57,320 nucleotides of DNA from Bacillus sp. AFS055030 (lineage in GTDB: Bacteria > Bacillota > Bacilli > Bacillales > Bacillaceae_G): NCBI RefSeq assembly GCF_002574545.1, contig NZ_NUGT01000006.1:1-57320 (forward strand), in the 5' to 3' direction. Below the pieces are notes generated by a model. The model was not told where the DNA came from, ran no database searches, and worked only from the letters and a program-made list of their open reading frames with translations. This document shows positions 8,838-18,066 of the stretch, piece after piece. How positions within the stretch are numbered: the first letter of the stretch is position 1; every line of letters begins with the position of its first letter. A program made the translations under genes and the position numbers.

Positions 8838-11800
8838 ATGAAAAAGGAAAAACATCGATGGCTTAGTCAAACAATCCAAAAATCAACCCCTGTAGTATTA
8901 ACATTAGGACTAATTCTCCCATCGACGCACACTGGTTTAATTCATGCATCAGCAAAAACTAAAAGTATTACACAAAGCAATGCCGAAAAAATTCTAGCAT
9001 CCTTAACGGATGAACAACGAGCGGCCTTACACAAATCTGAAGCAAAGGAACAATATGGACTCCAAGGATTTGATGAAAAAGAGCTGAAAGAAGACAAAGC
9101 GATTTCTGTTATCGTTCAGTTTAAATCAAAACCAGAACAAATAGCTGTTCTGAATGCTGCTTTGGAGGGAAAATCATTAACAAGAGAGGTAGCACAAAGC
9201 AAAGTAGATGAAGAACACACAACATTTATAAATGATCTCAAACAAATACTCCCTGCAAATAAAAGTATGCAACGATCAGCTCCATCTACTGGAAAAGGTT
9301 TAAATATAGTAGATACGCCTTATCAAATCAAGCATTCATTCAAAAATTCCTATAATGGAGTTTCCATGACAGTACCGGCAAATCAGGTTGAATCACTCAT
9401 GCAGTCAGATGTTGTACAAGCAATTTACAAGGATACAACATTTACGATCGAGCCCCCTTCTATTTTGAAGTCTAAAGGGAAATCCGGTAAACCGGAAAAA
9501 ACGGAGTCTACTGTGACTGGTGATCCTGTTTCATTTTTAGGTGTGGATAAGTTACATAAAGAAGGCATAACTGGTGATGGAGTAAAAGTAGCTGTTATTG
9601 ATACAGGTATTGACTACAATCATCCTGACCTAAAAGATGCCTACAAAGGCGGATATGACTTCGTAAATAATGACAATGATCCGATGGAAACAACCTATGA
9701 AGATTGGAAAAAATCAGGATCAGCTGAATTTGATGCAAACGGTTCTGCCTATTACACGGAACATGGTACACATGTATCTGGTACAATCGCTTCACAGGCA
9801 AAAAATAATAGTGATATTTCCGTAAAAGGTATAGCTCCAGACGCGGACCTTTATGTATACCGTGTATTAGGTCCATACGGTTCTGGCATTTCCTCAAATA
9901 TTATTGCTGCAATCGATCAAGCAGTAATAGCAGATATGGATGTTATGAATCTTTCATTAGGTGCTGCTCTTAATGATCCATATTTTCCAACTAGTACAGC
10001 GATTAACTATGCTGTTTTAAGTGGTGTAACAGCAGTGGTCGCAGCTGGAAACTCTGGACCTGGGTTCTATTCAATAGGATCTCCAGGTTCAGCGGCTTTA
10101 GCACTTACTGTTGGTGCTAGTGATGTTTCCATGCCAATTACAACTTTAAAGGGCAATATCGGAACTGAATCTTCAATTGAACTACAAACGATGGCAAGAA
10201 GTTTTTCCGATGATCTAACAACATTCAAAGGGAAAAGTCTTGAAATGGTTGATGTTGGATTAGGTGGAGATGCTGACTACGCAAATAAAGATGTAACAGG
10301 CAAAATCGCATTAGTTGAACGCGGTTCCTATGCACTAGTTGATAAAATTAAATTTGCAAAAAAATATGGGGCAAAAGCAGTTTTACTTTATAACAATGTA
10401 GAAGGTCATGTTGGAGCATATCTTGGCGAGGCAAGTGGTTTTATTCCTACTTTCTCTGTAACGCAACAAGATGGGCAGGTCTTAAAGACGAAAGTAGCTG
10501 CAGGTAATAACAAGTTTACCTTTACGGATGTAACAGTTTCTAAAACTGAGGGAGATAAGCTAGCTGATTTTAGCTCACGTGGTCCGGCATTAAAAACGTT
10601 TGATGTAAAGCCAGAAATAGTTGCACCTGGTGTGAGTATTCTGTCCACTGTACCTGCTTATATTACTAACTCAAGTACATCAACTGATTACTCAGGTGCT
10701 TATGCTCGAATGAATGGAACATCAATGGCAACACCACATGTAGCGGGTATATCGGCATTAATGTTGCAAGCAAATCCAAACCTACAACCAAGTGATATCA
10801 AAACTCTATTAATGAATACAGCTGAACCACTAAATGGAGACTATCTTACTTTTGAGCAAGGGGCAGGAAGAGTTGACCCTTACGAAGCAATTCATCCTAG
10901 TATGAAAGTTCAAGTTCAAGATGAAACGCTTATTCCTTATGGAGAAGAAATGATCAGTATAGAAGAACAAACAGGTGGCCTAAGCTTTGGTGAGCTTTAT
11001 ACAGGTACTGATCATTCAATTAAGAAACCAATCACTTTGCAAAACTTTAAGAATGAGAATAAAACCTTTAGTGCAAATGTTCATTTCCAATTAATTAAAG
11101 GTGGCTCTGATCCAACAACAAATGGCGTAAAATTAGCGATTAATCCAGTGATTCAAGTAAAGAAAAATGAAACGAAAAAAGTTAACGTATCGCTTACTTT
11201 TCCGAAAACAGCAAAAGAAGGCATCTATACTGGTTATATTATCCTAACAAACCAAAAAGATAAAAACGAGCAATATCGTGTCCCATTTAGTATACGAGCA
11301 ATAGAAGAAGGCTTTTATGGATATGCGTTAAATAAAGCCTCTACTACTCTAGAGTATAGAATTTCGCAAACAGAACCGATGGGAATGGCTTCTGGTAATG
11401 TTTCACCTACACTATCTTTTATAATGAAAACACCTATGAAAAAAATGGATATCGTGTGGCAAGATGGAAAAACAGGTCAAGATCTAGGTTATGCAACATC
11501 AATTGATCTTTCTAAACTTAATCCAGATACATGGATTATTTCAATGCTTAGTATACTTGGTAGTTATTATCCATTTACTGGTGATCCTGATCATCCGATT
11601 TCTAGTATTGCTCAAAACGCAAAACCAGGTTACTACAAGATAAAGTTGATTTCAACTTCATTGACGGGTAAAACTTTTACAAGCTATCTTGATCATTATG
11701 TAGATATTGAACAACCAGAAGTTACTACTTCTTTAGATCAAGAATCACCATTTCACGAATACAAACCTGGCCAAGCAAGTTATCCATTTTCAATGCAAGT

Positions 11801-13031
11801 AACCGATCCACAGGTGAAGGAAATGCAAGATGCGGGTATGGATGTAGATTTAACCGATATTGCCTTCCAATATTCATTTATTAGCTCAGCTGAATCCAAT
11901 CCTATATCCATGGATAAAGATGGAAAGTTTACTGAAGATATTGTTATGCATCCAGAATACCCAGTTCAAAGTTTTACAGTAAAAGGTAAAGATGTGGCTG
12001 GAAACAGTCCTGTAAAAAAACAATTTTATTTTATCAAAGAAGGTACACCAAACGCTTATATCACCAGCCCACTCAATGAAGTAACGATGGGGGATACGGT
12101 AAAAGCAACTTTAAAATTAGATAATATTTCTTCACTATCATCGGCAAGTTGGACTTTCGCTAATCTAGATAAAAACTTTGAGATTGTCGATGCTAAACCA
12201 AATGCGGAGTTAAGTCAATACGGAGATGCAAAAGTGACTCTTACGAATTCAAGTAGTCCAACTGTAAAATTGGATCTACCATCAGCGACTCAAATAGACG
12301 ATAAAGTGGCTGCTGTCGATCTTACTTTAAAAGTGAAGGATACTACTTTTAGTACATCTATTAAACTAGACCCAACAGTTACGATTAACACATCAGAAGG
12401 CAGTACAAATTTAATTAAAGCAGGCTATACATGGGGATTATTATCTTCCTTCTCTGAACTAGAAGGTCCGATAAATGTTGAAGGATTTTTAAATCCAGGT
12501 ACAACAAATATATATAAAAATGTGGATTGGCCAAACTCAGGTGCATCCATTAAACTGACACAATCAAATGGAAATGTATTTGATATTACGAAGAATTTAG
12601 TAAAGGATATTAATCGATTTAAAATTTCAAAATTACCTCTAACTGGCGATTCATGGACATGGGAATTCACTTTACCTGGTCACTTTATGGTCAAAATCCC
12701 GGTGATGTCCGGTTTGGAATATAAAGGCACTCTCTATGGTCAACAAAAGATACTCATCAGTAACTACTTTATTAAACAAGCAGTTGCTGGTGATGTGAAT
12801 CAAGATAATGTAATTGATGTTTTAGATGCATTATACATCCAAACATATTGGGGCACTAGTAAACGAGAGGCAGATATTAACTTTGATGGAAAAGTTGATG
12901 CTACTGATCTGAGTTTTGTAGAAAAGAATTATCTGAAACAAAATCAATATGTAGAAAATGCACCTGAACCTCAAAAACAATATAAAACTGCTACTTTAGA
13001 AAGCATTAAAATTGCTTTAGGCGTACAATAA
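8838..13031 (+). CDS. Secreted multidomain subtilisin (S8) with PA insert and C-terminal dockerin-like module
   Basis: 1,397 aa extracellular serine protease. A signal peptide (cleavage near HASA-K40) precedes an I9 prodomain (about 85-205). The catalytic domain carries Asp255 (VIDTGIDYNHPDL), His309 (HGTHVSG) and Ser629 (GTSMATPHVAG), with Asn of AAGNSGP for the oxyanion hole and a PA domain inserted at about 430-560. Fn3-like and beta-rich repeats follow. Residues 1319-1368 hold two calcium loops, GDVNQDNVIDVLDAL and ADINFDGKVDATDLSF, of dockerin type I, then a conserved tail ending IALGVQ. This resembles the Vpr/minor-extracellular-protease group but is much longer. A second copy of the dockerin module lies at 38487. 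No cohesin is visible, so the module may serve calcium-dependent stability. Confidence 0.93.
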   Translation: MKKEKHRWLSQTIQKSTPVVLTLGLILPSTHTGLIHASAKTKSITQSNAEKILASLTDEQRAALHKSEAKEQYGLQGFDEKELKEDKAISVIVQFKSKPEQIAVLNAALEGKSLTREVAQSKVDEEHTTFINDLKQILPANKSMQRSAPSTGKGLNIVDTPYQIKHSFKNSYNGVSMTVPANQVESLMQSDVVQAIYKDTTFTIEPPSILKSKGKSGKPEKTESTVTGDPVSFLGVDKLHKEGITGDGVKVAVIDTGIDYNHPDLKDAYKGGYDFVNNDNDPMETTYEDWKKSGSAEFDANGSAYYTEHGTHVSGTIASQAKNNSDISVKGIAPDADLYVYRVLGPYGSGISSNIIAAIDQAVIADMDVMNLSLGAALNDPYFPTSTAINYAVLSGVTAVVAAGNSGPGFYSIGSPGSAALALTVGASDVSMPITTLKGNIGTESSIELQTMARSFSDDLTTFKGKSLEMVDVGLGGDADYANKDVTGKIALVERGSYALVDKIKFAKKYGAKAVLLYNNVEGHVGAYLGEASGFIPTFSVTQQDGQVLKTKVAAGNNKFTFTDVTVSKTEGDKLADFSSRGPALKTFDVKPEIVAPGVSILSTVPAYITNSSTSTDYSGAYARMNGTSMATPHVAGISALMLQANPNLQPSDIKTLLMNTAEPLNGDYLTFEQGAGRVDPYEAIHPSMKVQVQDETLIPYGEEMISIEEQTGGLSFGELYTGTDHSIKKPITLQNFKNENKTFSANVHFQLIKGGSDPTTNGVKLAINPVIQVKKNETKKVNVSLTFPKTAKEGIYTGYIILTNQKDKNEQYRVPFSIRAIEEGFYGYALNKASTTLEYRISQTEPMGMASGNVSPTLSFIMKTPMKKMDIVWQDGKTGQDLGYATSIDLSKLNPDTWIISMLSILGSYYPFTGDPDHPISSIAQNAKPGYYKIKLISTSLTGKTFTSYLDHYVDIEQPEVTTSLDQESPFHEYKPGQASYPFSMQVTDPQVKEMQDAGMDVDLTDIAFQYSFISSAESNPISMDKDGKFTEDIVMHPEYPVQSFTVKGKDVAGNSPVKKQFYFIKEGTPNAYITSPLNEVTMGDTVKATLKLDNISSLSSASWTFANLDKNFEIVDAKPNAELSQYGDAKVTLTNSSSPTVKLDLPSATQIDDKVAAVDLTLKVKDTTFSTSIKLDPTVTINTSEGSTNLIKAGYTWGLLSSFSELEGPINVEGFLNPGTTNIYKNVDWPNSGASIKLTQSNGNVFDITKNLVKDINRFKISKLPLTGDSWTWEFTLPGHFMVKIPVMSGLEYKGTLYGQQKILISNYFIKQAVAGDVNQDNVIDVLDALYIQTYWGTSKREADINFDGKVDATDLSFVEKNYLKQNQYVENAPEPQKQYKTATLESIKIALGVQ

Positions 13032-13050
13032 TCTATCTTTCTTATATTTA

Positions 13051-13085
13051 CAAAAGCCCCCTATGCTAATTGGGGGCTTTTTTGT
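13051..13085 (+). terminator. Terminator after the S8 protease
   Basis: AAAAGCCCCC...GGGGGCTTTTTT forms a strong GC hairpin with a T-run, 20 nt after the stop. From 13086 to 13390 I see no gene; the open frame there starts inside the hairpin and lacks a ribosome site. Confidence 0.9.
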
Positions 13086-13390
13086 AATGCAAAAGATTGT
13101 AATCAATATTGAAAAAGCACGAACACTCAGGTTTTTAGATTTTATTTTATATCAAATTTTTACAAATTCCCGGGAAATATCTACAAATTTCTTAAATATA
13201 TATTCTGGTTTTGATGCTATATACGTTATGACTATTAGAGAACTATTACCCGTCCATTATCTAGTTATATGTCACTTTCCAAGGAATTTCTGCTGTATCG
13301 TTTTGGAACTTTATTTTGTTAAGTTTACGAATTTTTACTATTAAAACCACTGTTGAACTAATATCAATTCGTATCAGCAAACGATATAAA

Positions 13391-13429
13391 ACAAAAAGCC
13401 GATACAGCCTTATGCAAGTATCGACTTTA
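13391..13429 (-). terminator. Terminator after the MerR-like gene
   Basis: The minus strand has AAAGTCGATAC...GTATCGGCTTTTTG, an imperfect hairpin with a T-run. Confidence 0.7.
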
Positions 13430-13474
13430 TAGTAATTTTTACAAGCTTTGCATAAAAAGAGTTTAATAGATCCT

Positions 13475-14188
13475 TTATTTTTTAAATAAAGAGAATAGCC
13501 ATGCCCATTTTTCTTTCGGCTTTTGAATCACAACTTCTAAACGTCTATTAAAATCATCTTGTGAACGCCATTCTTTTCTCTGTTCTTCTCGCATATTTTG
13601 TATTTCTTCTTGTAAAAAATCAATTTTTTGTTTTTCTTGTTCGAGTAATGTCTCGTATTGGATTTTTTGTTGTTCGGCTAATTTTTCAATTTTGATATAA
13701 GTTTTTTGAGATGAATTACCAATATTTGCACTTATATCATGATGATCTTGTTGAAGCCTGGAAACGGCCGTTTTAAGTTCAGTCATATCATTTTTCAATT
13801 GAAGATTCATTTCACGTGCAGCTGCGAGTTCACTAACTAAAAACTTAAAAAACTCTTTTAGTTGATTTGGGTCATGTGGTAAATTTTCATATGTATCGGT
13901 ATCGGATATCGCAATTTGTGTTTCATCCAAACCCTCTAATCTTTCTTTTTGTTGAAATACGAGGTCTTTTGCAGTCTCTTCCAGTGGCTTATCTGAATCG
14001 CGTAACGCTATAAGCACTCTTATATCAGATTGAACAAATATACGCCGATCCCCATCTTTCAAAAACTCATATCCATTTCGTTCTAAAATTTGTCCATACT
14101 TTCGAACAGTAGGTGTTGCAATCCCCAGTTCTTCTGCTACTTCCTTGGACGAAAAAGCTCGTTCATTCGGTTGTATATCACTTCGCAT
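13475..14188 (-). CDS. MerR-type HTH protein with long coiled coil (RacA/DUF3967-like)
   Basis: 237 aa. Residues about 10-60 are a MerR-like winged helix (AFSSKEVAEELGIATPTVRK, then KYGQILERNGYEF). Residues about 115-215 are charged and heptad-rich (QQKIQYETLLEQEKQKIDFLQEE), a coiled coil, and the tail WAWLFSLFKK is amphipathic. The architecture matches RacA and DUF3967 proteins that bind DNA and attach to membrane or partition machinery; a DNA-anchoring role is inference. The start at 14186-14188 is fixed by AAAAAGGAGG 7 nt upstream; 14 further in-frame residues upstream have no ribosome site. It is a single gene facing away from the ATP-grasp gene's terminator. Confidence 0.75.
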   Translation of the reverse strand: MRSDIQPNERAFSSKEVAEELGIATPTVRKYGQILERNGYEFLKDGDRRIFVQSDIRVLIALRDSDKPLEETAKDLVFQQKERLEGLDETQIAISDTDTYENLPHDPNQLKEFFKFLVSELAAAREMNLQLKNDMTELKTAVSRLQQDHHDISANIGNSSQKTYIKIEKLAEQQKIQYETLLEQEKQKIDFLQEEIQNMREEQRKEWRSQDDFNRRLEVVIQKPKEKWAWLFSLFKK

Positions 14189-14366
14189 ATCGAACCTCCT
14201 TTTTAACAAATATGAAGTATTTTTAGGCATATTGCAACATATATCGCTATTATACTAAAAACTAGTAAGGATTTCCTATTTTAATAGCTTTAAGAATATC
14301 GCTATTACAAAAGCATTTCCAAGAAAAAAGTTGGAAACGGCAAAAGTTACTAAAAAATCTAAACAT

Positions 14367-14407
14367 AAAAAGGCCCAAACCCTGTTTTCACTTAAGTTTG
14401 AGCCTTT
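14367..14407 (-). terminator. Terminator of the SAM-riboswitch operon
   Basis: The minus strand has AAAGGCTCAAAC...GTTTGGGCCTTTTT downstream of the ATP-grasp gene. Confidence 0.75.
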
Positions 14408-14421
14408 AGTATCAATGCAAA

Positions 14422-15378
14422 CTAAGACGCTGTTGTGGTACTGTATTTTTCTTCCAGAGTCTTCTTTAGGTATAAAGCTAATTCTAGCATGCCAAATTTT
14501 CCAGCTTTTGCTTCGGCATCAGAATTATAGTTTGTGTTTGTATTGATATCGTAAGTATAAATTTCACCTTCAGCATCTCGTATAAATTCAATTCCGGCAA
14601 CTTGTATCCTATTTTTTTCTAAAACTTCTTTATATTTCTCTATAATTTTGTCGTCGAAACCTTCAACAATTTGGAATTTAGGCTTCTCTTCTACTTCTTC
14701 TCCTACCGGACAGAATAAATCACCAATTTGGCATGCATCCGCTGGACATAGTTCAAAACCTTCTGAAGTATCTACTTTAACAGCATAAACAAAGTTTCCA
14801 CCAACAAACTCGCAACGAGTGATGTAGCTTTCAGGTGATTTGATGTATTCTTGAATAAGTGTAATACCATCGACTGGTTCTTCAAAAGTCGGTCCTTCGA
14901 CATAAGCTTTTAAAGCTTCAACACTATGGAATAATTGGACACCCAAGCCTTTACCAGCACGATTATGCTTTGTGATAAACGATTGTCCCACAAAGCTATT
15001 AGCTGCTTTAAGAATGTTTTCTTTCCCAACAGCTGCAATCGTTTTTGGAGTTTTAACACCATACTTATTTAGCTCTAAGTATTGTAGTACTTTACTAACT
15101 TCTAACTTTAGCGCATTCGTTCCATTTAACACCGTACGACCATGTGCTTCAAGCCAAGCTAATACTTGATTAGTAAATTCAGCTGCAAAACGATGATCAC
15201 GTGTATGAGATGAAGCACTCATTCGGCTATAAAAGATCCCTTCTGGTGGTTCTGTTGATAAATCTACCGTACCTTCGTCTAAATGCCATTCCTCATAAGG
15301 AACGCCAAGCTCCTCTAATCTTTTTGTTAAATGAATTGTCCACTCACTGTTTTCATGTATTACGTAAACCTTACTCAT
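14422..15378 (-). CDS. ATP-grasp ligase, RimK/glutamate-ligase-like
   Basis: 318 aa cytosolic enzyme of the ATP-grasp fold, which joins a carboxylate to an amine or thiol through an acyl phosphate. Visible landmarks are SFITKHNRAGKGLGVQLF (nucleotide-binding lysine and glycine loop), TLIQEYIKS, VAGIEFIRD and YTYDINTNTNYN, the Mg-binding acidic/Asn motif. The substrate is not predictable. The gene sits 13 nt after the monooxygenase and closes the SAM-riboswitch operon, so the product is expected to be made when methionine/SAM is low, for instance in sulfur salvage. Ribosome site AGAAGGGG. Confidence 0.82.
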   Translation of the reverse strand: MSKVYVIHENSEWTIHLTKRLEELGVPYEEWHLDEGTVDLSTEPPEGIFYSRMSASSHTRDHRFAAEFTNQVLAWLEAHGRTVLNGTNALKLEVSKVLQYLELNKYGVKTPKTIAAVGKENILKAANSFVGQSFITKHNRAGKGLGVQLFHSVEALKAYVEGPTFEEPVDGITLIQEYIKSPESYITRCEFVGGNFVYAVKVDTSEGFELCPADACQIGDLFCPVGEEVEEKPKFQIVEGFDDKIIEKYKEVLEKNRIQVAGIEFIRDAEGEIYTYDINTNTNYNSDAEAKAGKFGMLELALYLKKTLEEKYSTTTAS

Positions 15379-15391
15379 TTTATATCCCCTT

Positions 15392-16441
15392 CTAGCTTTT
15401 TATTAAACTACGTTTTTGTTCTACTAATGGCATAACCTGCTTAGAAAAGCGTTCCATCTCTTCTAGTTGAGGTGAAAATTGTAATAATAATAAGTCTAAG
15501 CCAGCTTCTTCATATTGTAAAATTCGATCTGCAATTTGCTCAGGTGTTCCTACTAGATTTGGTCTAAGACCACGATTAGAAACAGAGTAATCTTGCAATT
15601 GGATTTGTTGTTCTAATTGTGATTTTGTCGTGAAGTCTTTAAATCCAGCATAACCACTTGAATCTTTCACAGTCGTAATTTTCTCTAGTTCAGCCAAAGC
15701 TTCTTCTTCTGTATCTCTACAAATAACATACGCGGCCATACCGAAAGAACTTAATGGTGCATTGCCAGTTTGTTCACGACGTACCTTCATATCTGCTATT
15801 TTCTGTTTAATTTCTTCAACTGTTCCCCCGTGCATAACATATGCGTCACATTTTTCAACAATTGTTTGCTTCCCTTTTTCACTTTCCCCACCTGCATACA
15901 GAATCGGGTTTGGTCTTTGAACAGGTTTTGGAGCAAGCTTCGTGTCTTTTAAATCGTAATATTTACCAGAATAATTGAATGTTTCTTCTGTCCATAGCCC
16001 TTTAAGTACGTCAATAAACTCATCTGTACGAGCATAACGCTCATCATGTTCTGTAAAAATACCGCCATATTGTCGAGCTTCCTCTGCCCACCAGGCTGAT
16101 ACAACATTAAGTGTAAAACGACCGTTACTGATATGATCAATGTTTGCAGCCATTTTTGCTGCTACTGCTGGATTATGGAAACCTGGACGAATTGCAGTCA
16201 TAATTTCGATTTTTTCCGTCACAGCAGCTAATGCCGCTGCTGTTGACCACGCTTCAAGGGAATCGCTCTCTGGTCCTTTAATATCGTTTAAATATAACTC
16301 AGCAATTAAAGTAGTTGAGAAACCCCATTTTTCAGCCGACTGAATGACTTCCTTTGCATAATCAAAAGTAGGTGGCATATTTTCATCTTCTACATTACGT
16401 AACCAGCCCCCAAAAATCGGTAACCAAAATCCATATTTCAC
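15392..16441 (-). CDS. LLM-class flavin-dependent monooxygenase (SsuD/SfnG-like)
   Basis: 349-aa FMNH2-dependent TIM-barrel monooxygenase. The opening KYGFWLPIFGGWLRNVEDE is close to dimethylsulfone/alkanesulfonate monooxygenases (SfnG, SsuD); IMTAIRPGFHNP, NVVSAWWAEEARQYG and YAGGESEKGK are further family segments. Such enzymes release sulfite from organosulfur compounds. The frame extends 12 codons upstream, but GAGGAG sits 8 nt before the GTG at 16439-16441, which is taken as the start. Lying between metQ and an ATP-grasp gene downstream of a SAM riboswitch, it most likely serves sulfur acquisition for methionine. No own flavin reductase is adjacent. Confidence 0.88.
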   Translation of the reverse strand: MKYGFWLPIFGGWLRNVEDENMPPTFDYAKEVIQSAEKWGFSTTLIAELYLNDIKGPESDSLEAWSTAAALAAVTEKIEIMTAIRPGFHNPAVAAKMAANIDHISNGRFTLNVVSAWWAEEARQYGGIFTEHDERYARTDEFIDVLKGLWTEETFNYSGKYYDLKDTKLAPKPVQRPNPILYAGGESEKGKQTIVEKCDAYVMHGGTVEEIKQKIADMKVRREQTGNAPLSSFGMAAYVICRDTEEEALAELEKITTVKDSSGYAGFKDFTTKSQLEQQIQLQDYSVSNRGLRPNLVGTPEQIADRILQYEEAGLDLLLLQFSPQLEEMERFSKQVMPLVEQKRSLIKS

Positions 16442-16532
16442 TATTAATCTCTCCTCTATTATACTACAGTTTTCCAATAGATTAAGTTGGATTTATAATT
16501 AAAAACTCTTTCTCTAAACTAAAGACTATTCA

Positions 16533-17369
16533 TTATTTTCGTTCAAGCATCCACTTAGGTTTTCCGAATCCATTAAATTGCTCATCAATTGTTTTTTCAA
16601 AATCGCTAGATTCTACAGCTGCTTTAATGTCTTTTGCAAAAGTTGAGTCCGCGTCTTTTGTGTTAACAACAACTCTATTTCGATAAAGATCTGGCATATT
16701 TTCAAGTGCCAATGCATCAGATAATTTCATTTTTGCTGCAAGTGCAAAGTTACCTGGTACAAGTGATACATCTACACTTTGTACTGCTCTTGGTAGTTGT
16801 GCTGCTTCAATTGGTTTGAATTGAAGTTTTTTAGGATTATCCTTTATGTCCTTTTCAGATGCTGTTAAAGGATCAACTTTTGGATCAATTTTAATTAATT
16901 TCGAATCCTCTAAAACACCTAATGCTCTTGCAAGGTTTACAGGATCATTAGGGATTGCTATTGTTGCGCCATCAGCAATTTTATCAACAGACTTAAACTT
17001 ATTCGAAAAAACACCCATCGGTGCTGTTGGTACTACGATCAACTCAGACAACTTCAAATTATGCTCTTTTGCAAAATTCTCCATATAAATTTTATGTTGG
17101 AATAGGTTAGCATCTAAATTACCATTTCCTAATGCGATATTTGGTTGAATATAATCACTAAACTCAACAACCTTTACTTTATAACCTTTCTTTTCAAGAA
17201 TAGGCTTAATTGCATTTGAAACCATGTCACTGTATGGTCCAGAAGTCGCACCAATTGTGATGTTCTTCTTATCCGTATTATTTTTTGACGAAGTTTTATC
17301 TGTCTTGCCACATGCTGCAAAAAGGTTTATAGACAATAGAAAGACTAAAGCAAGTAGTAATTTTTTCAT
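16533..17369 (-). CDS. metQ: Methionine ABC transporter substrate-binding lipoprotein
   Basis: 278 aa, NLPA/MetQ family. The lipoprotein signal ends LFAAC (Cys20). The mature part begins NITIGATSGPYSDMVSNAIKPI and includes ANLFQHKIYMENFAKEHN, IAIPNDPVNLARAL and VSLVPGNFALAA, all typical ligand-site segments. It delivers methionine to MetNP in the membrane. Order metN-metP-metQ on the minus strand, with 34 nt to metP. Confidence 0.95.
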   Translation of the reverse strand: MKKLLLALVFLLSINLFAACGKTDKTSSKNNTDKKNITIGATSGPYSDMVSNAIKPILEKKGYKVKVVEFSDYIQPNIALGNGNLDANLFQHKIYMENFAKEHNLKLSELIVVPTAPMGVFSNKFKSVDKIADGATIAIPNDPVNLARALGVLEDSKLIKIDPKVDPLTASEKDIKDNPKKLQFKPIEAAQLPRAVQSVDVSLVPGNFALAAKMKLSDALALENMPDLYRNRVVVNTKDADSTFAKDIKAAVESSDFEKTIDEQFNGFGKPKWMLERK

Positions 17370-17403
17370 TTGATTGATCCTCCAAATCAGAAATAGTATG
17401 TAC

Positions 17404-18066
17404 TTAACGCTTATCTACTTTTCGGGCAATTAGATCACCTGCAAGTTGAATTAGCTGAACTAAACAAATTAACACAACAATTGTTGTTAACATGACAGTA
17501 TTATCGTATCGATAGTAACCAAAGCGAATAGCAAGATCTCCTATCCCCCCACCGCCGATAATTCCAGCCATAGCAGAATATCCAATTAAACTAATCGTCG
17601 TAAGTGTAATCCCTTGAATAATACTTGGACGAGCTTCAGATAGTAATACATCTTTTATAATCATCCAAGGTGTTGCTCCTACCGCTACTGCGGCTTCGAT
17701 GATCCCTTTATTTGTTTCTCTTAGAGATGTTTCTACGATTCTAGCAAAAAACGGAATCCCAGCAACAGATAAAGATACACTAGCAGCCGTTGGACCAATT
17801 GTACTTCCTGTTAGAAAATTCGTAATTGGTAAAAGTGCGACTAGCAAAATAATAAATGGGATGGAACGAACCATATTCACAATAAATCCTAAAATAGATT
17901 TAAGTCCTCTATTTTCTAAAAATAAATCTTTATCTGTAACAAATAAAAGAATGCCAAGTGGGAGTCCAATAATGATGGCAACTGCAAGAGCAATCAGCAC
18001 CATATATATCGTTTCAAAAAATGCTTTATCTAAATCAGGCAGTAACGTTAATAGCGATTCGATCAC
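17404..18066 (-). CDS. metP: Methionine ABC transporter permease
   Basis: 220 aa with five or six membrane helices. The BPD_transp motif EAAVAVGATPWMIIKDVLLSEARPSI is the EAA loop that contacts MetN. The GTG start at 18066 is preceded by GGAGG; it overlaps the end of metN by 32 nt, implying translational coupling. Also called MetI. Confidence 0.95.
   Translation of the reverse strand: MIESLLTLLPDLDKAFFETIYMVLIALAVAIIIGLPLGILLFVTDKDLFLENRGLKSILGFIVNMVRSIPFIILLVALLPITNFLTGSTIGPTAASVSLSVAGIPFFARIVETSLRETNKGIIEAAVAVGATPWMIIKDVLLSEARPSIIQGITLTTISLIGYSAMAGIIGGGGIGDLAIRFGYYRYDNTVMLTTIVVLICLVQLIQLAGDLIARKVDKR

Noticed and set aside
9595-9897. 100-codon minus-strand frame inside the protease gene
   Set aside because: It lies wholly within the S8 catalytic domain, whose frame carries the catalytic residues.
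13063-13344. 93-codon plus-strand frame after the S8 protease
   Set aside because: It starts inside the terminator hairpin, has no ribosome site, and its composition is that of AT-rich noncoding DNA.
15949-16343. Frames opposite or within the monooxygenase gene
   Set aside because: They are shadows of a clearly coding frame with conserved motifs.
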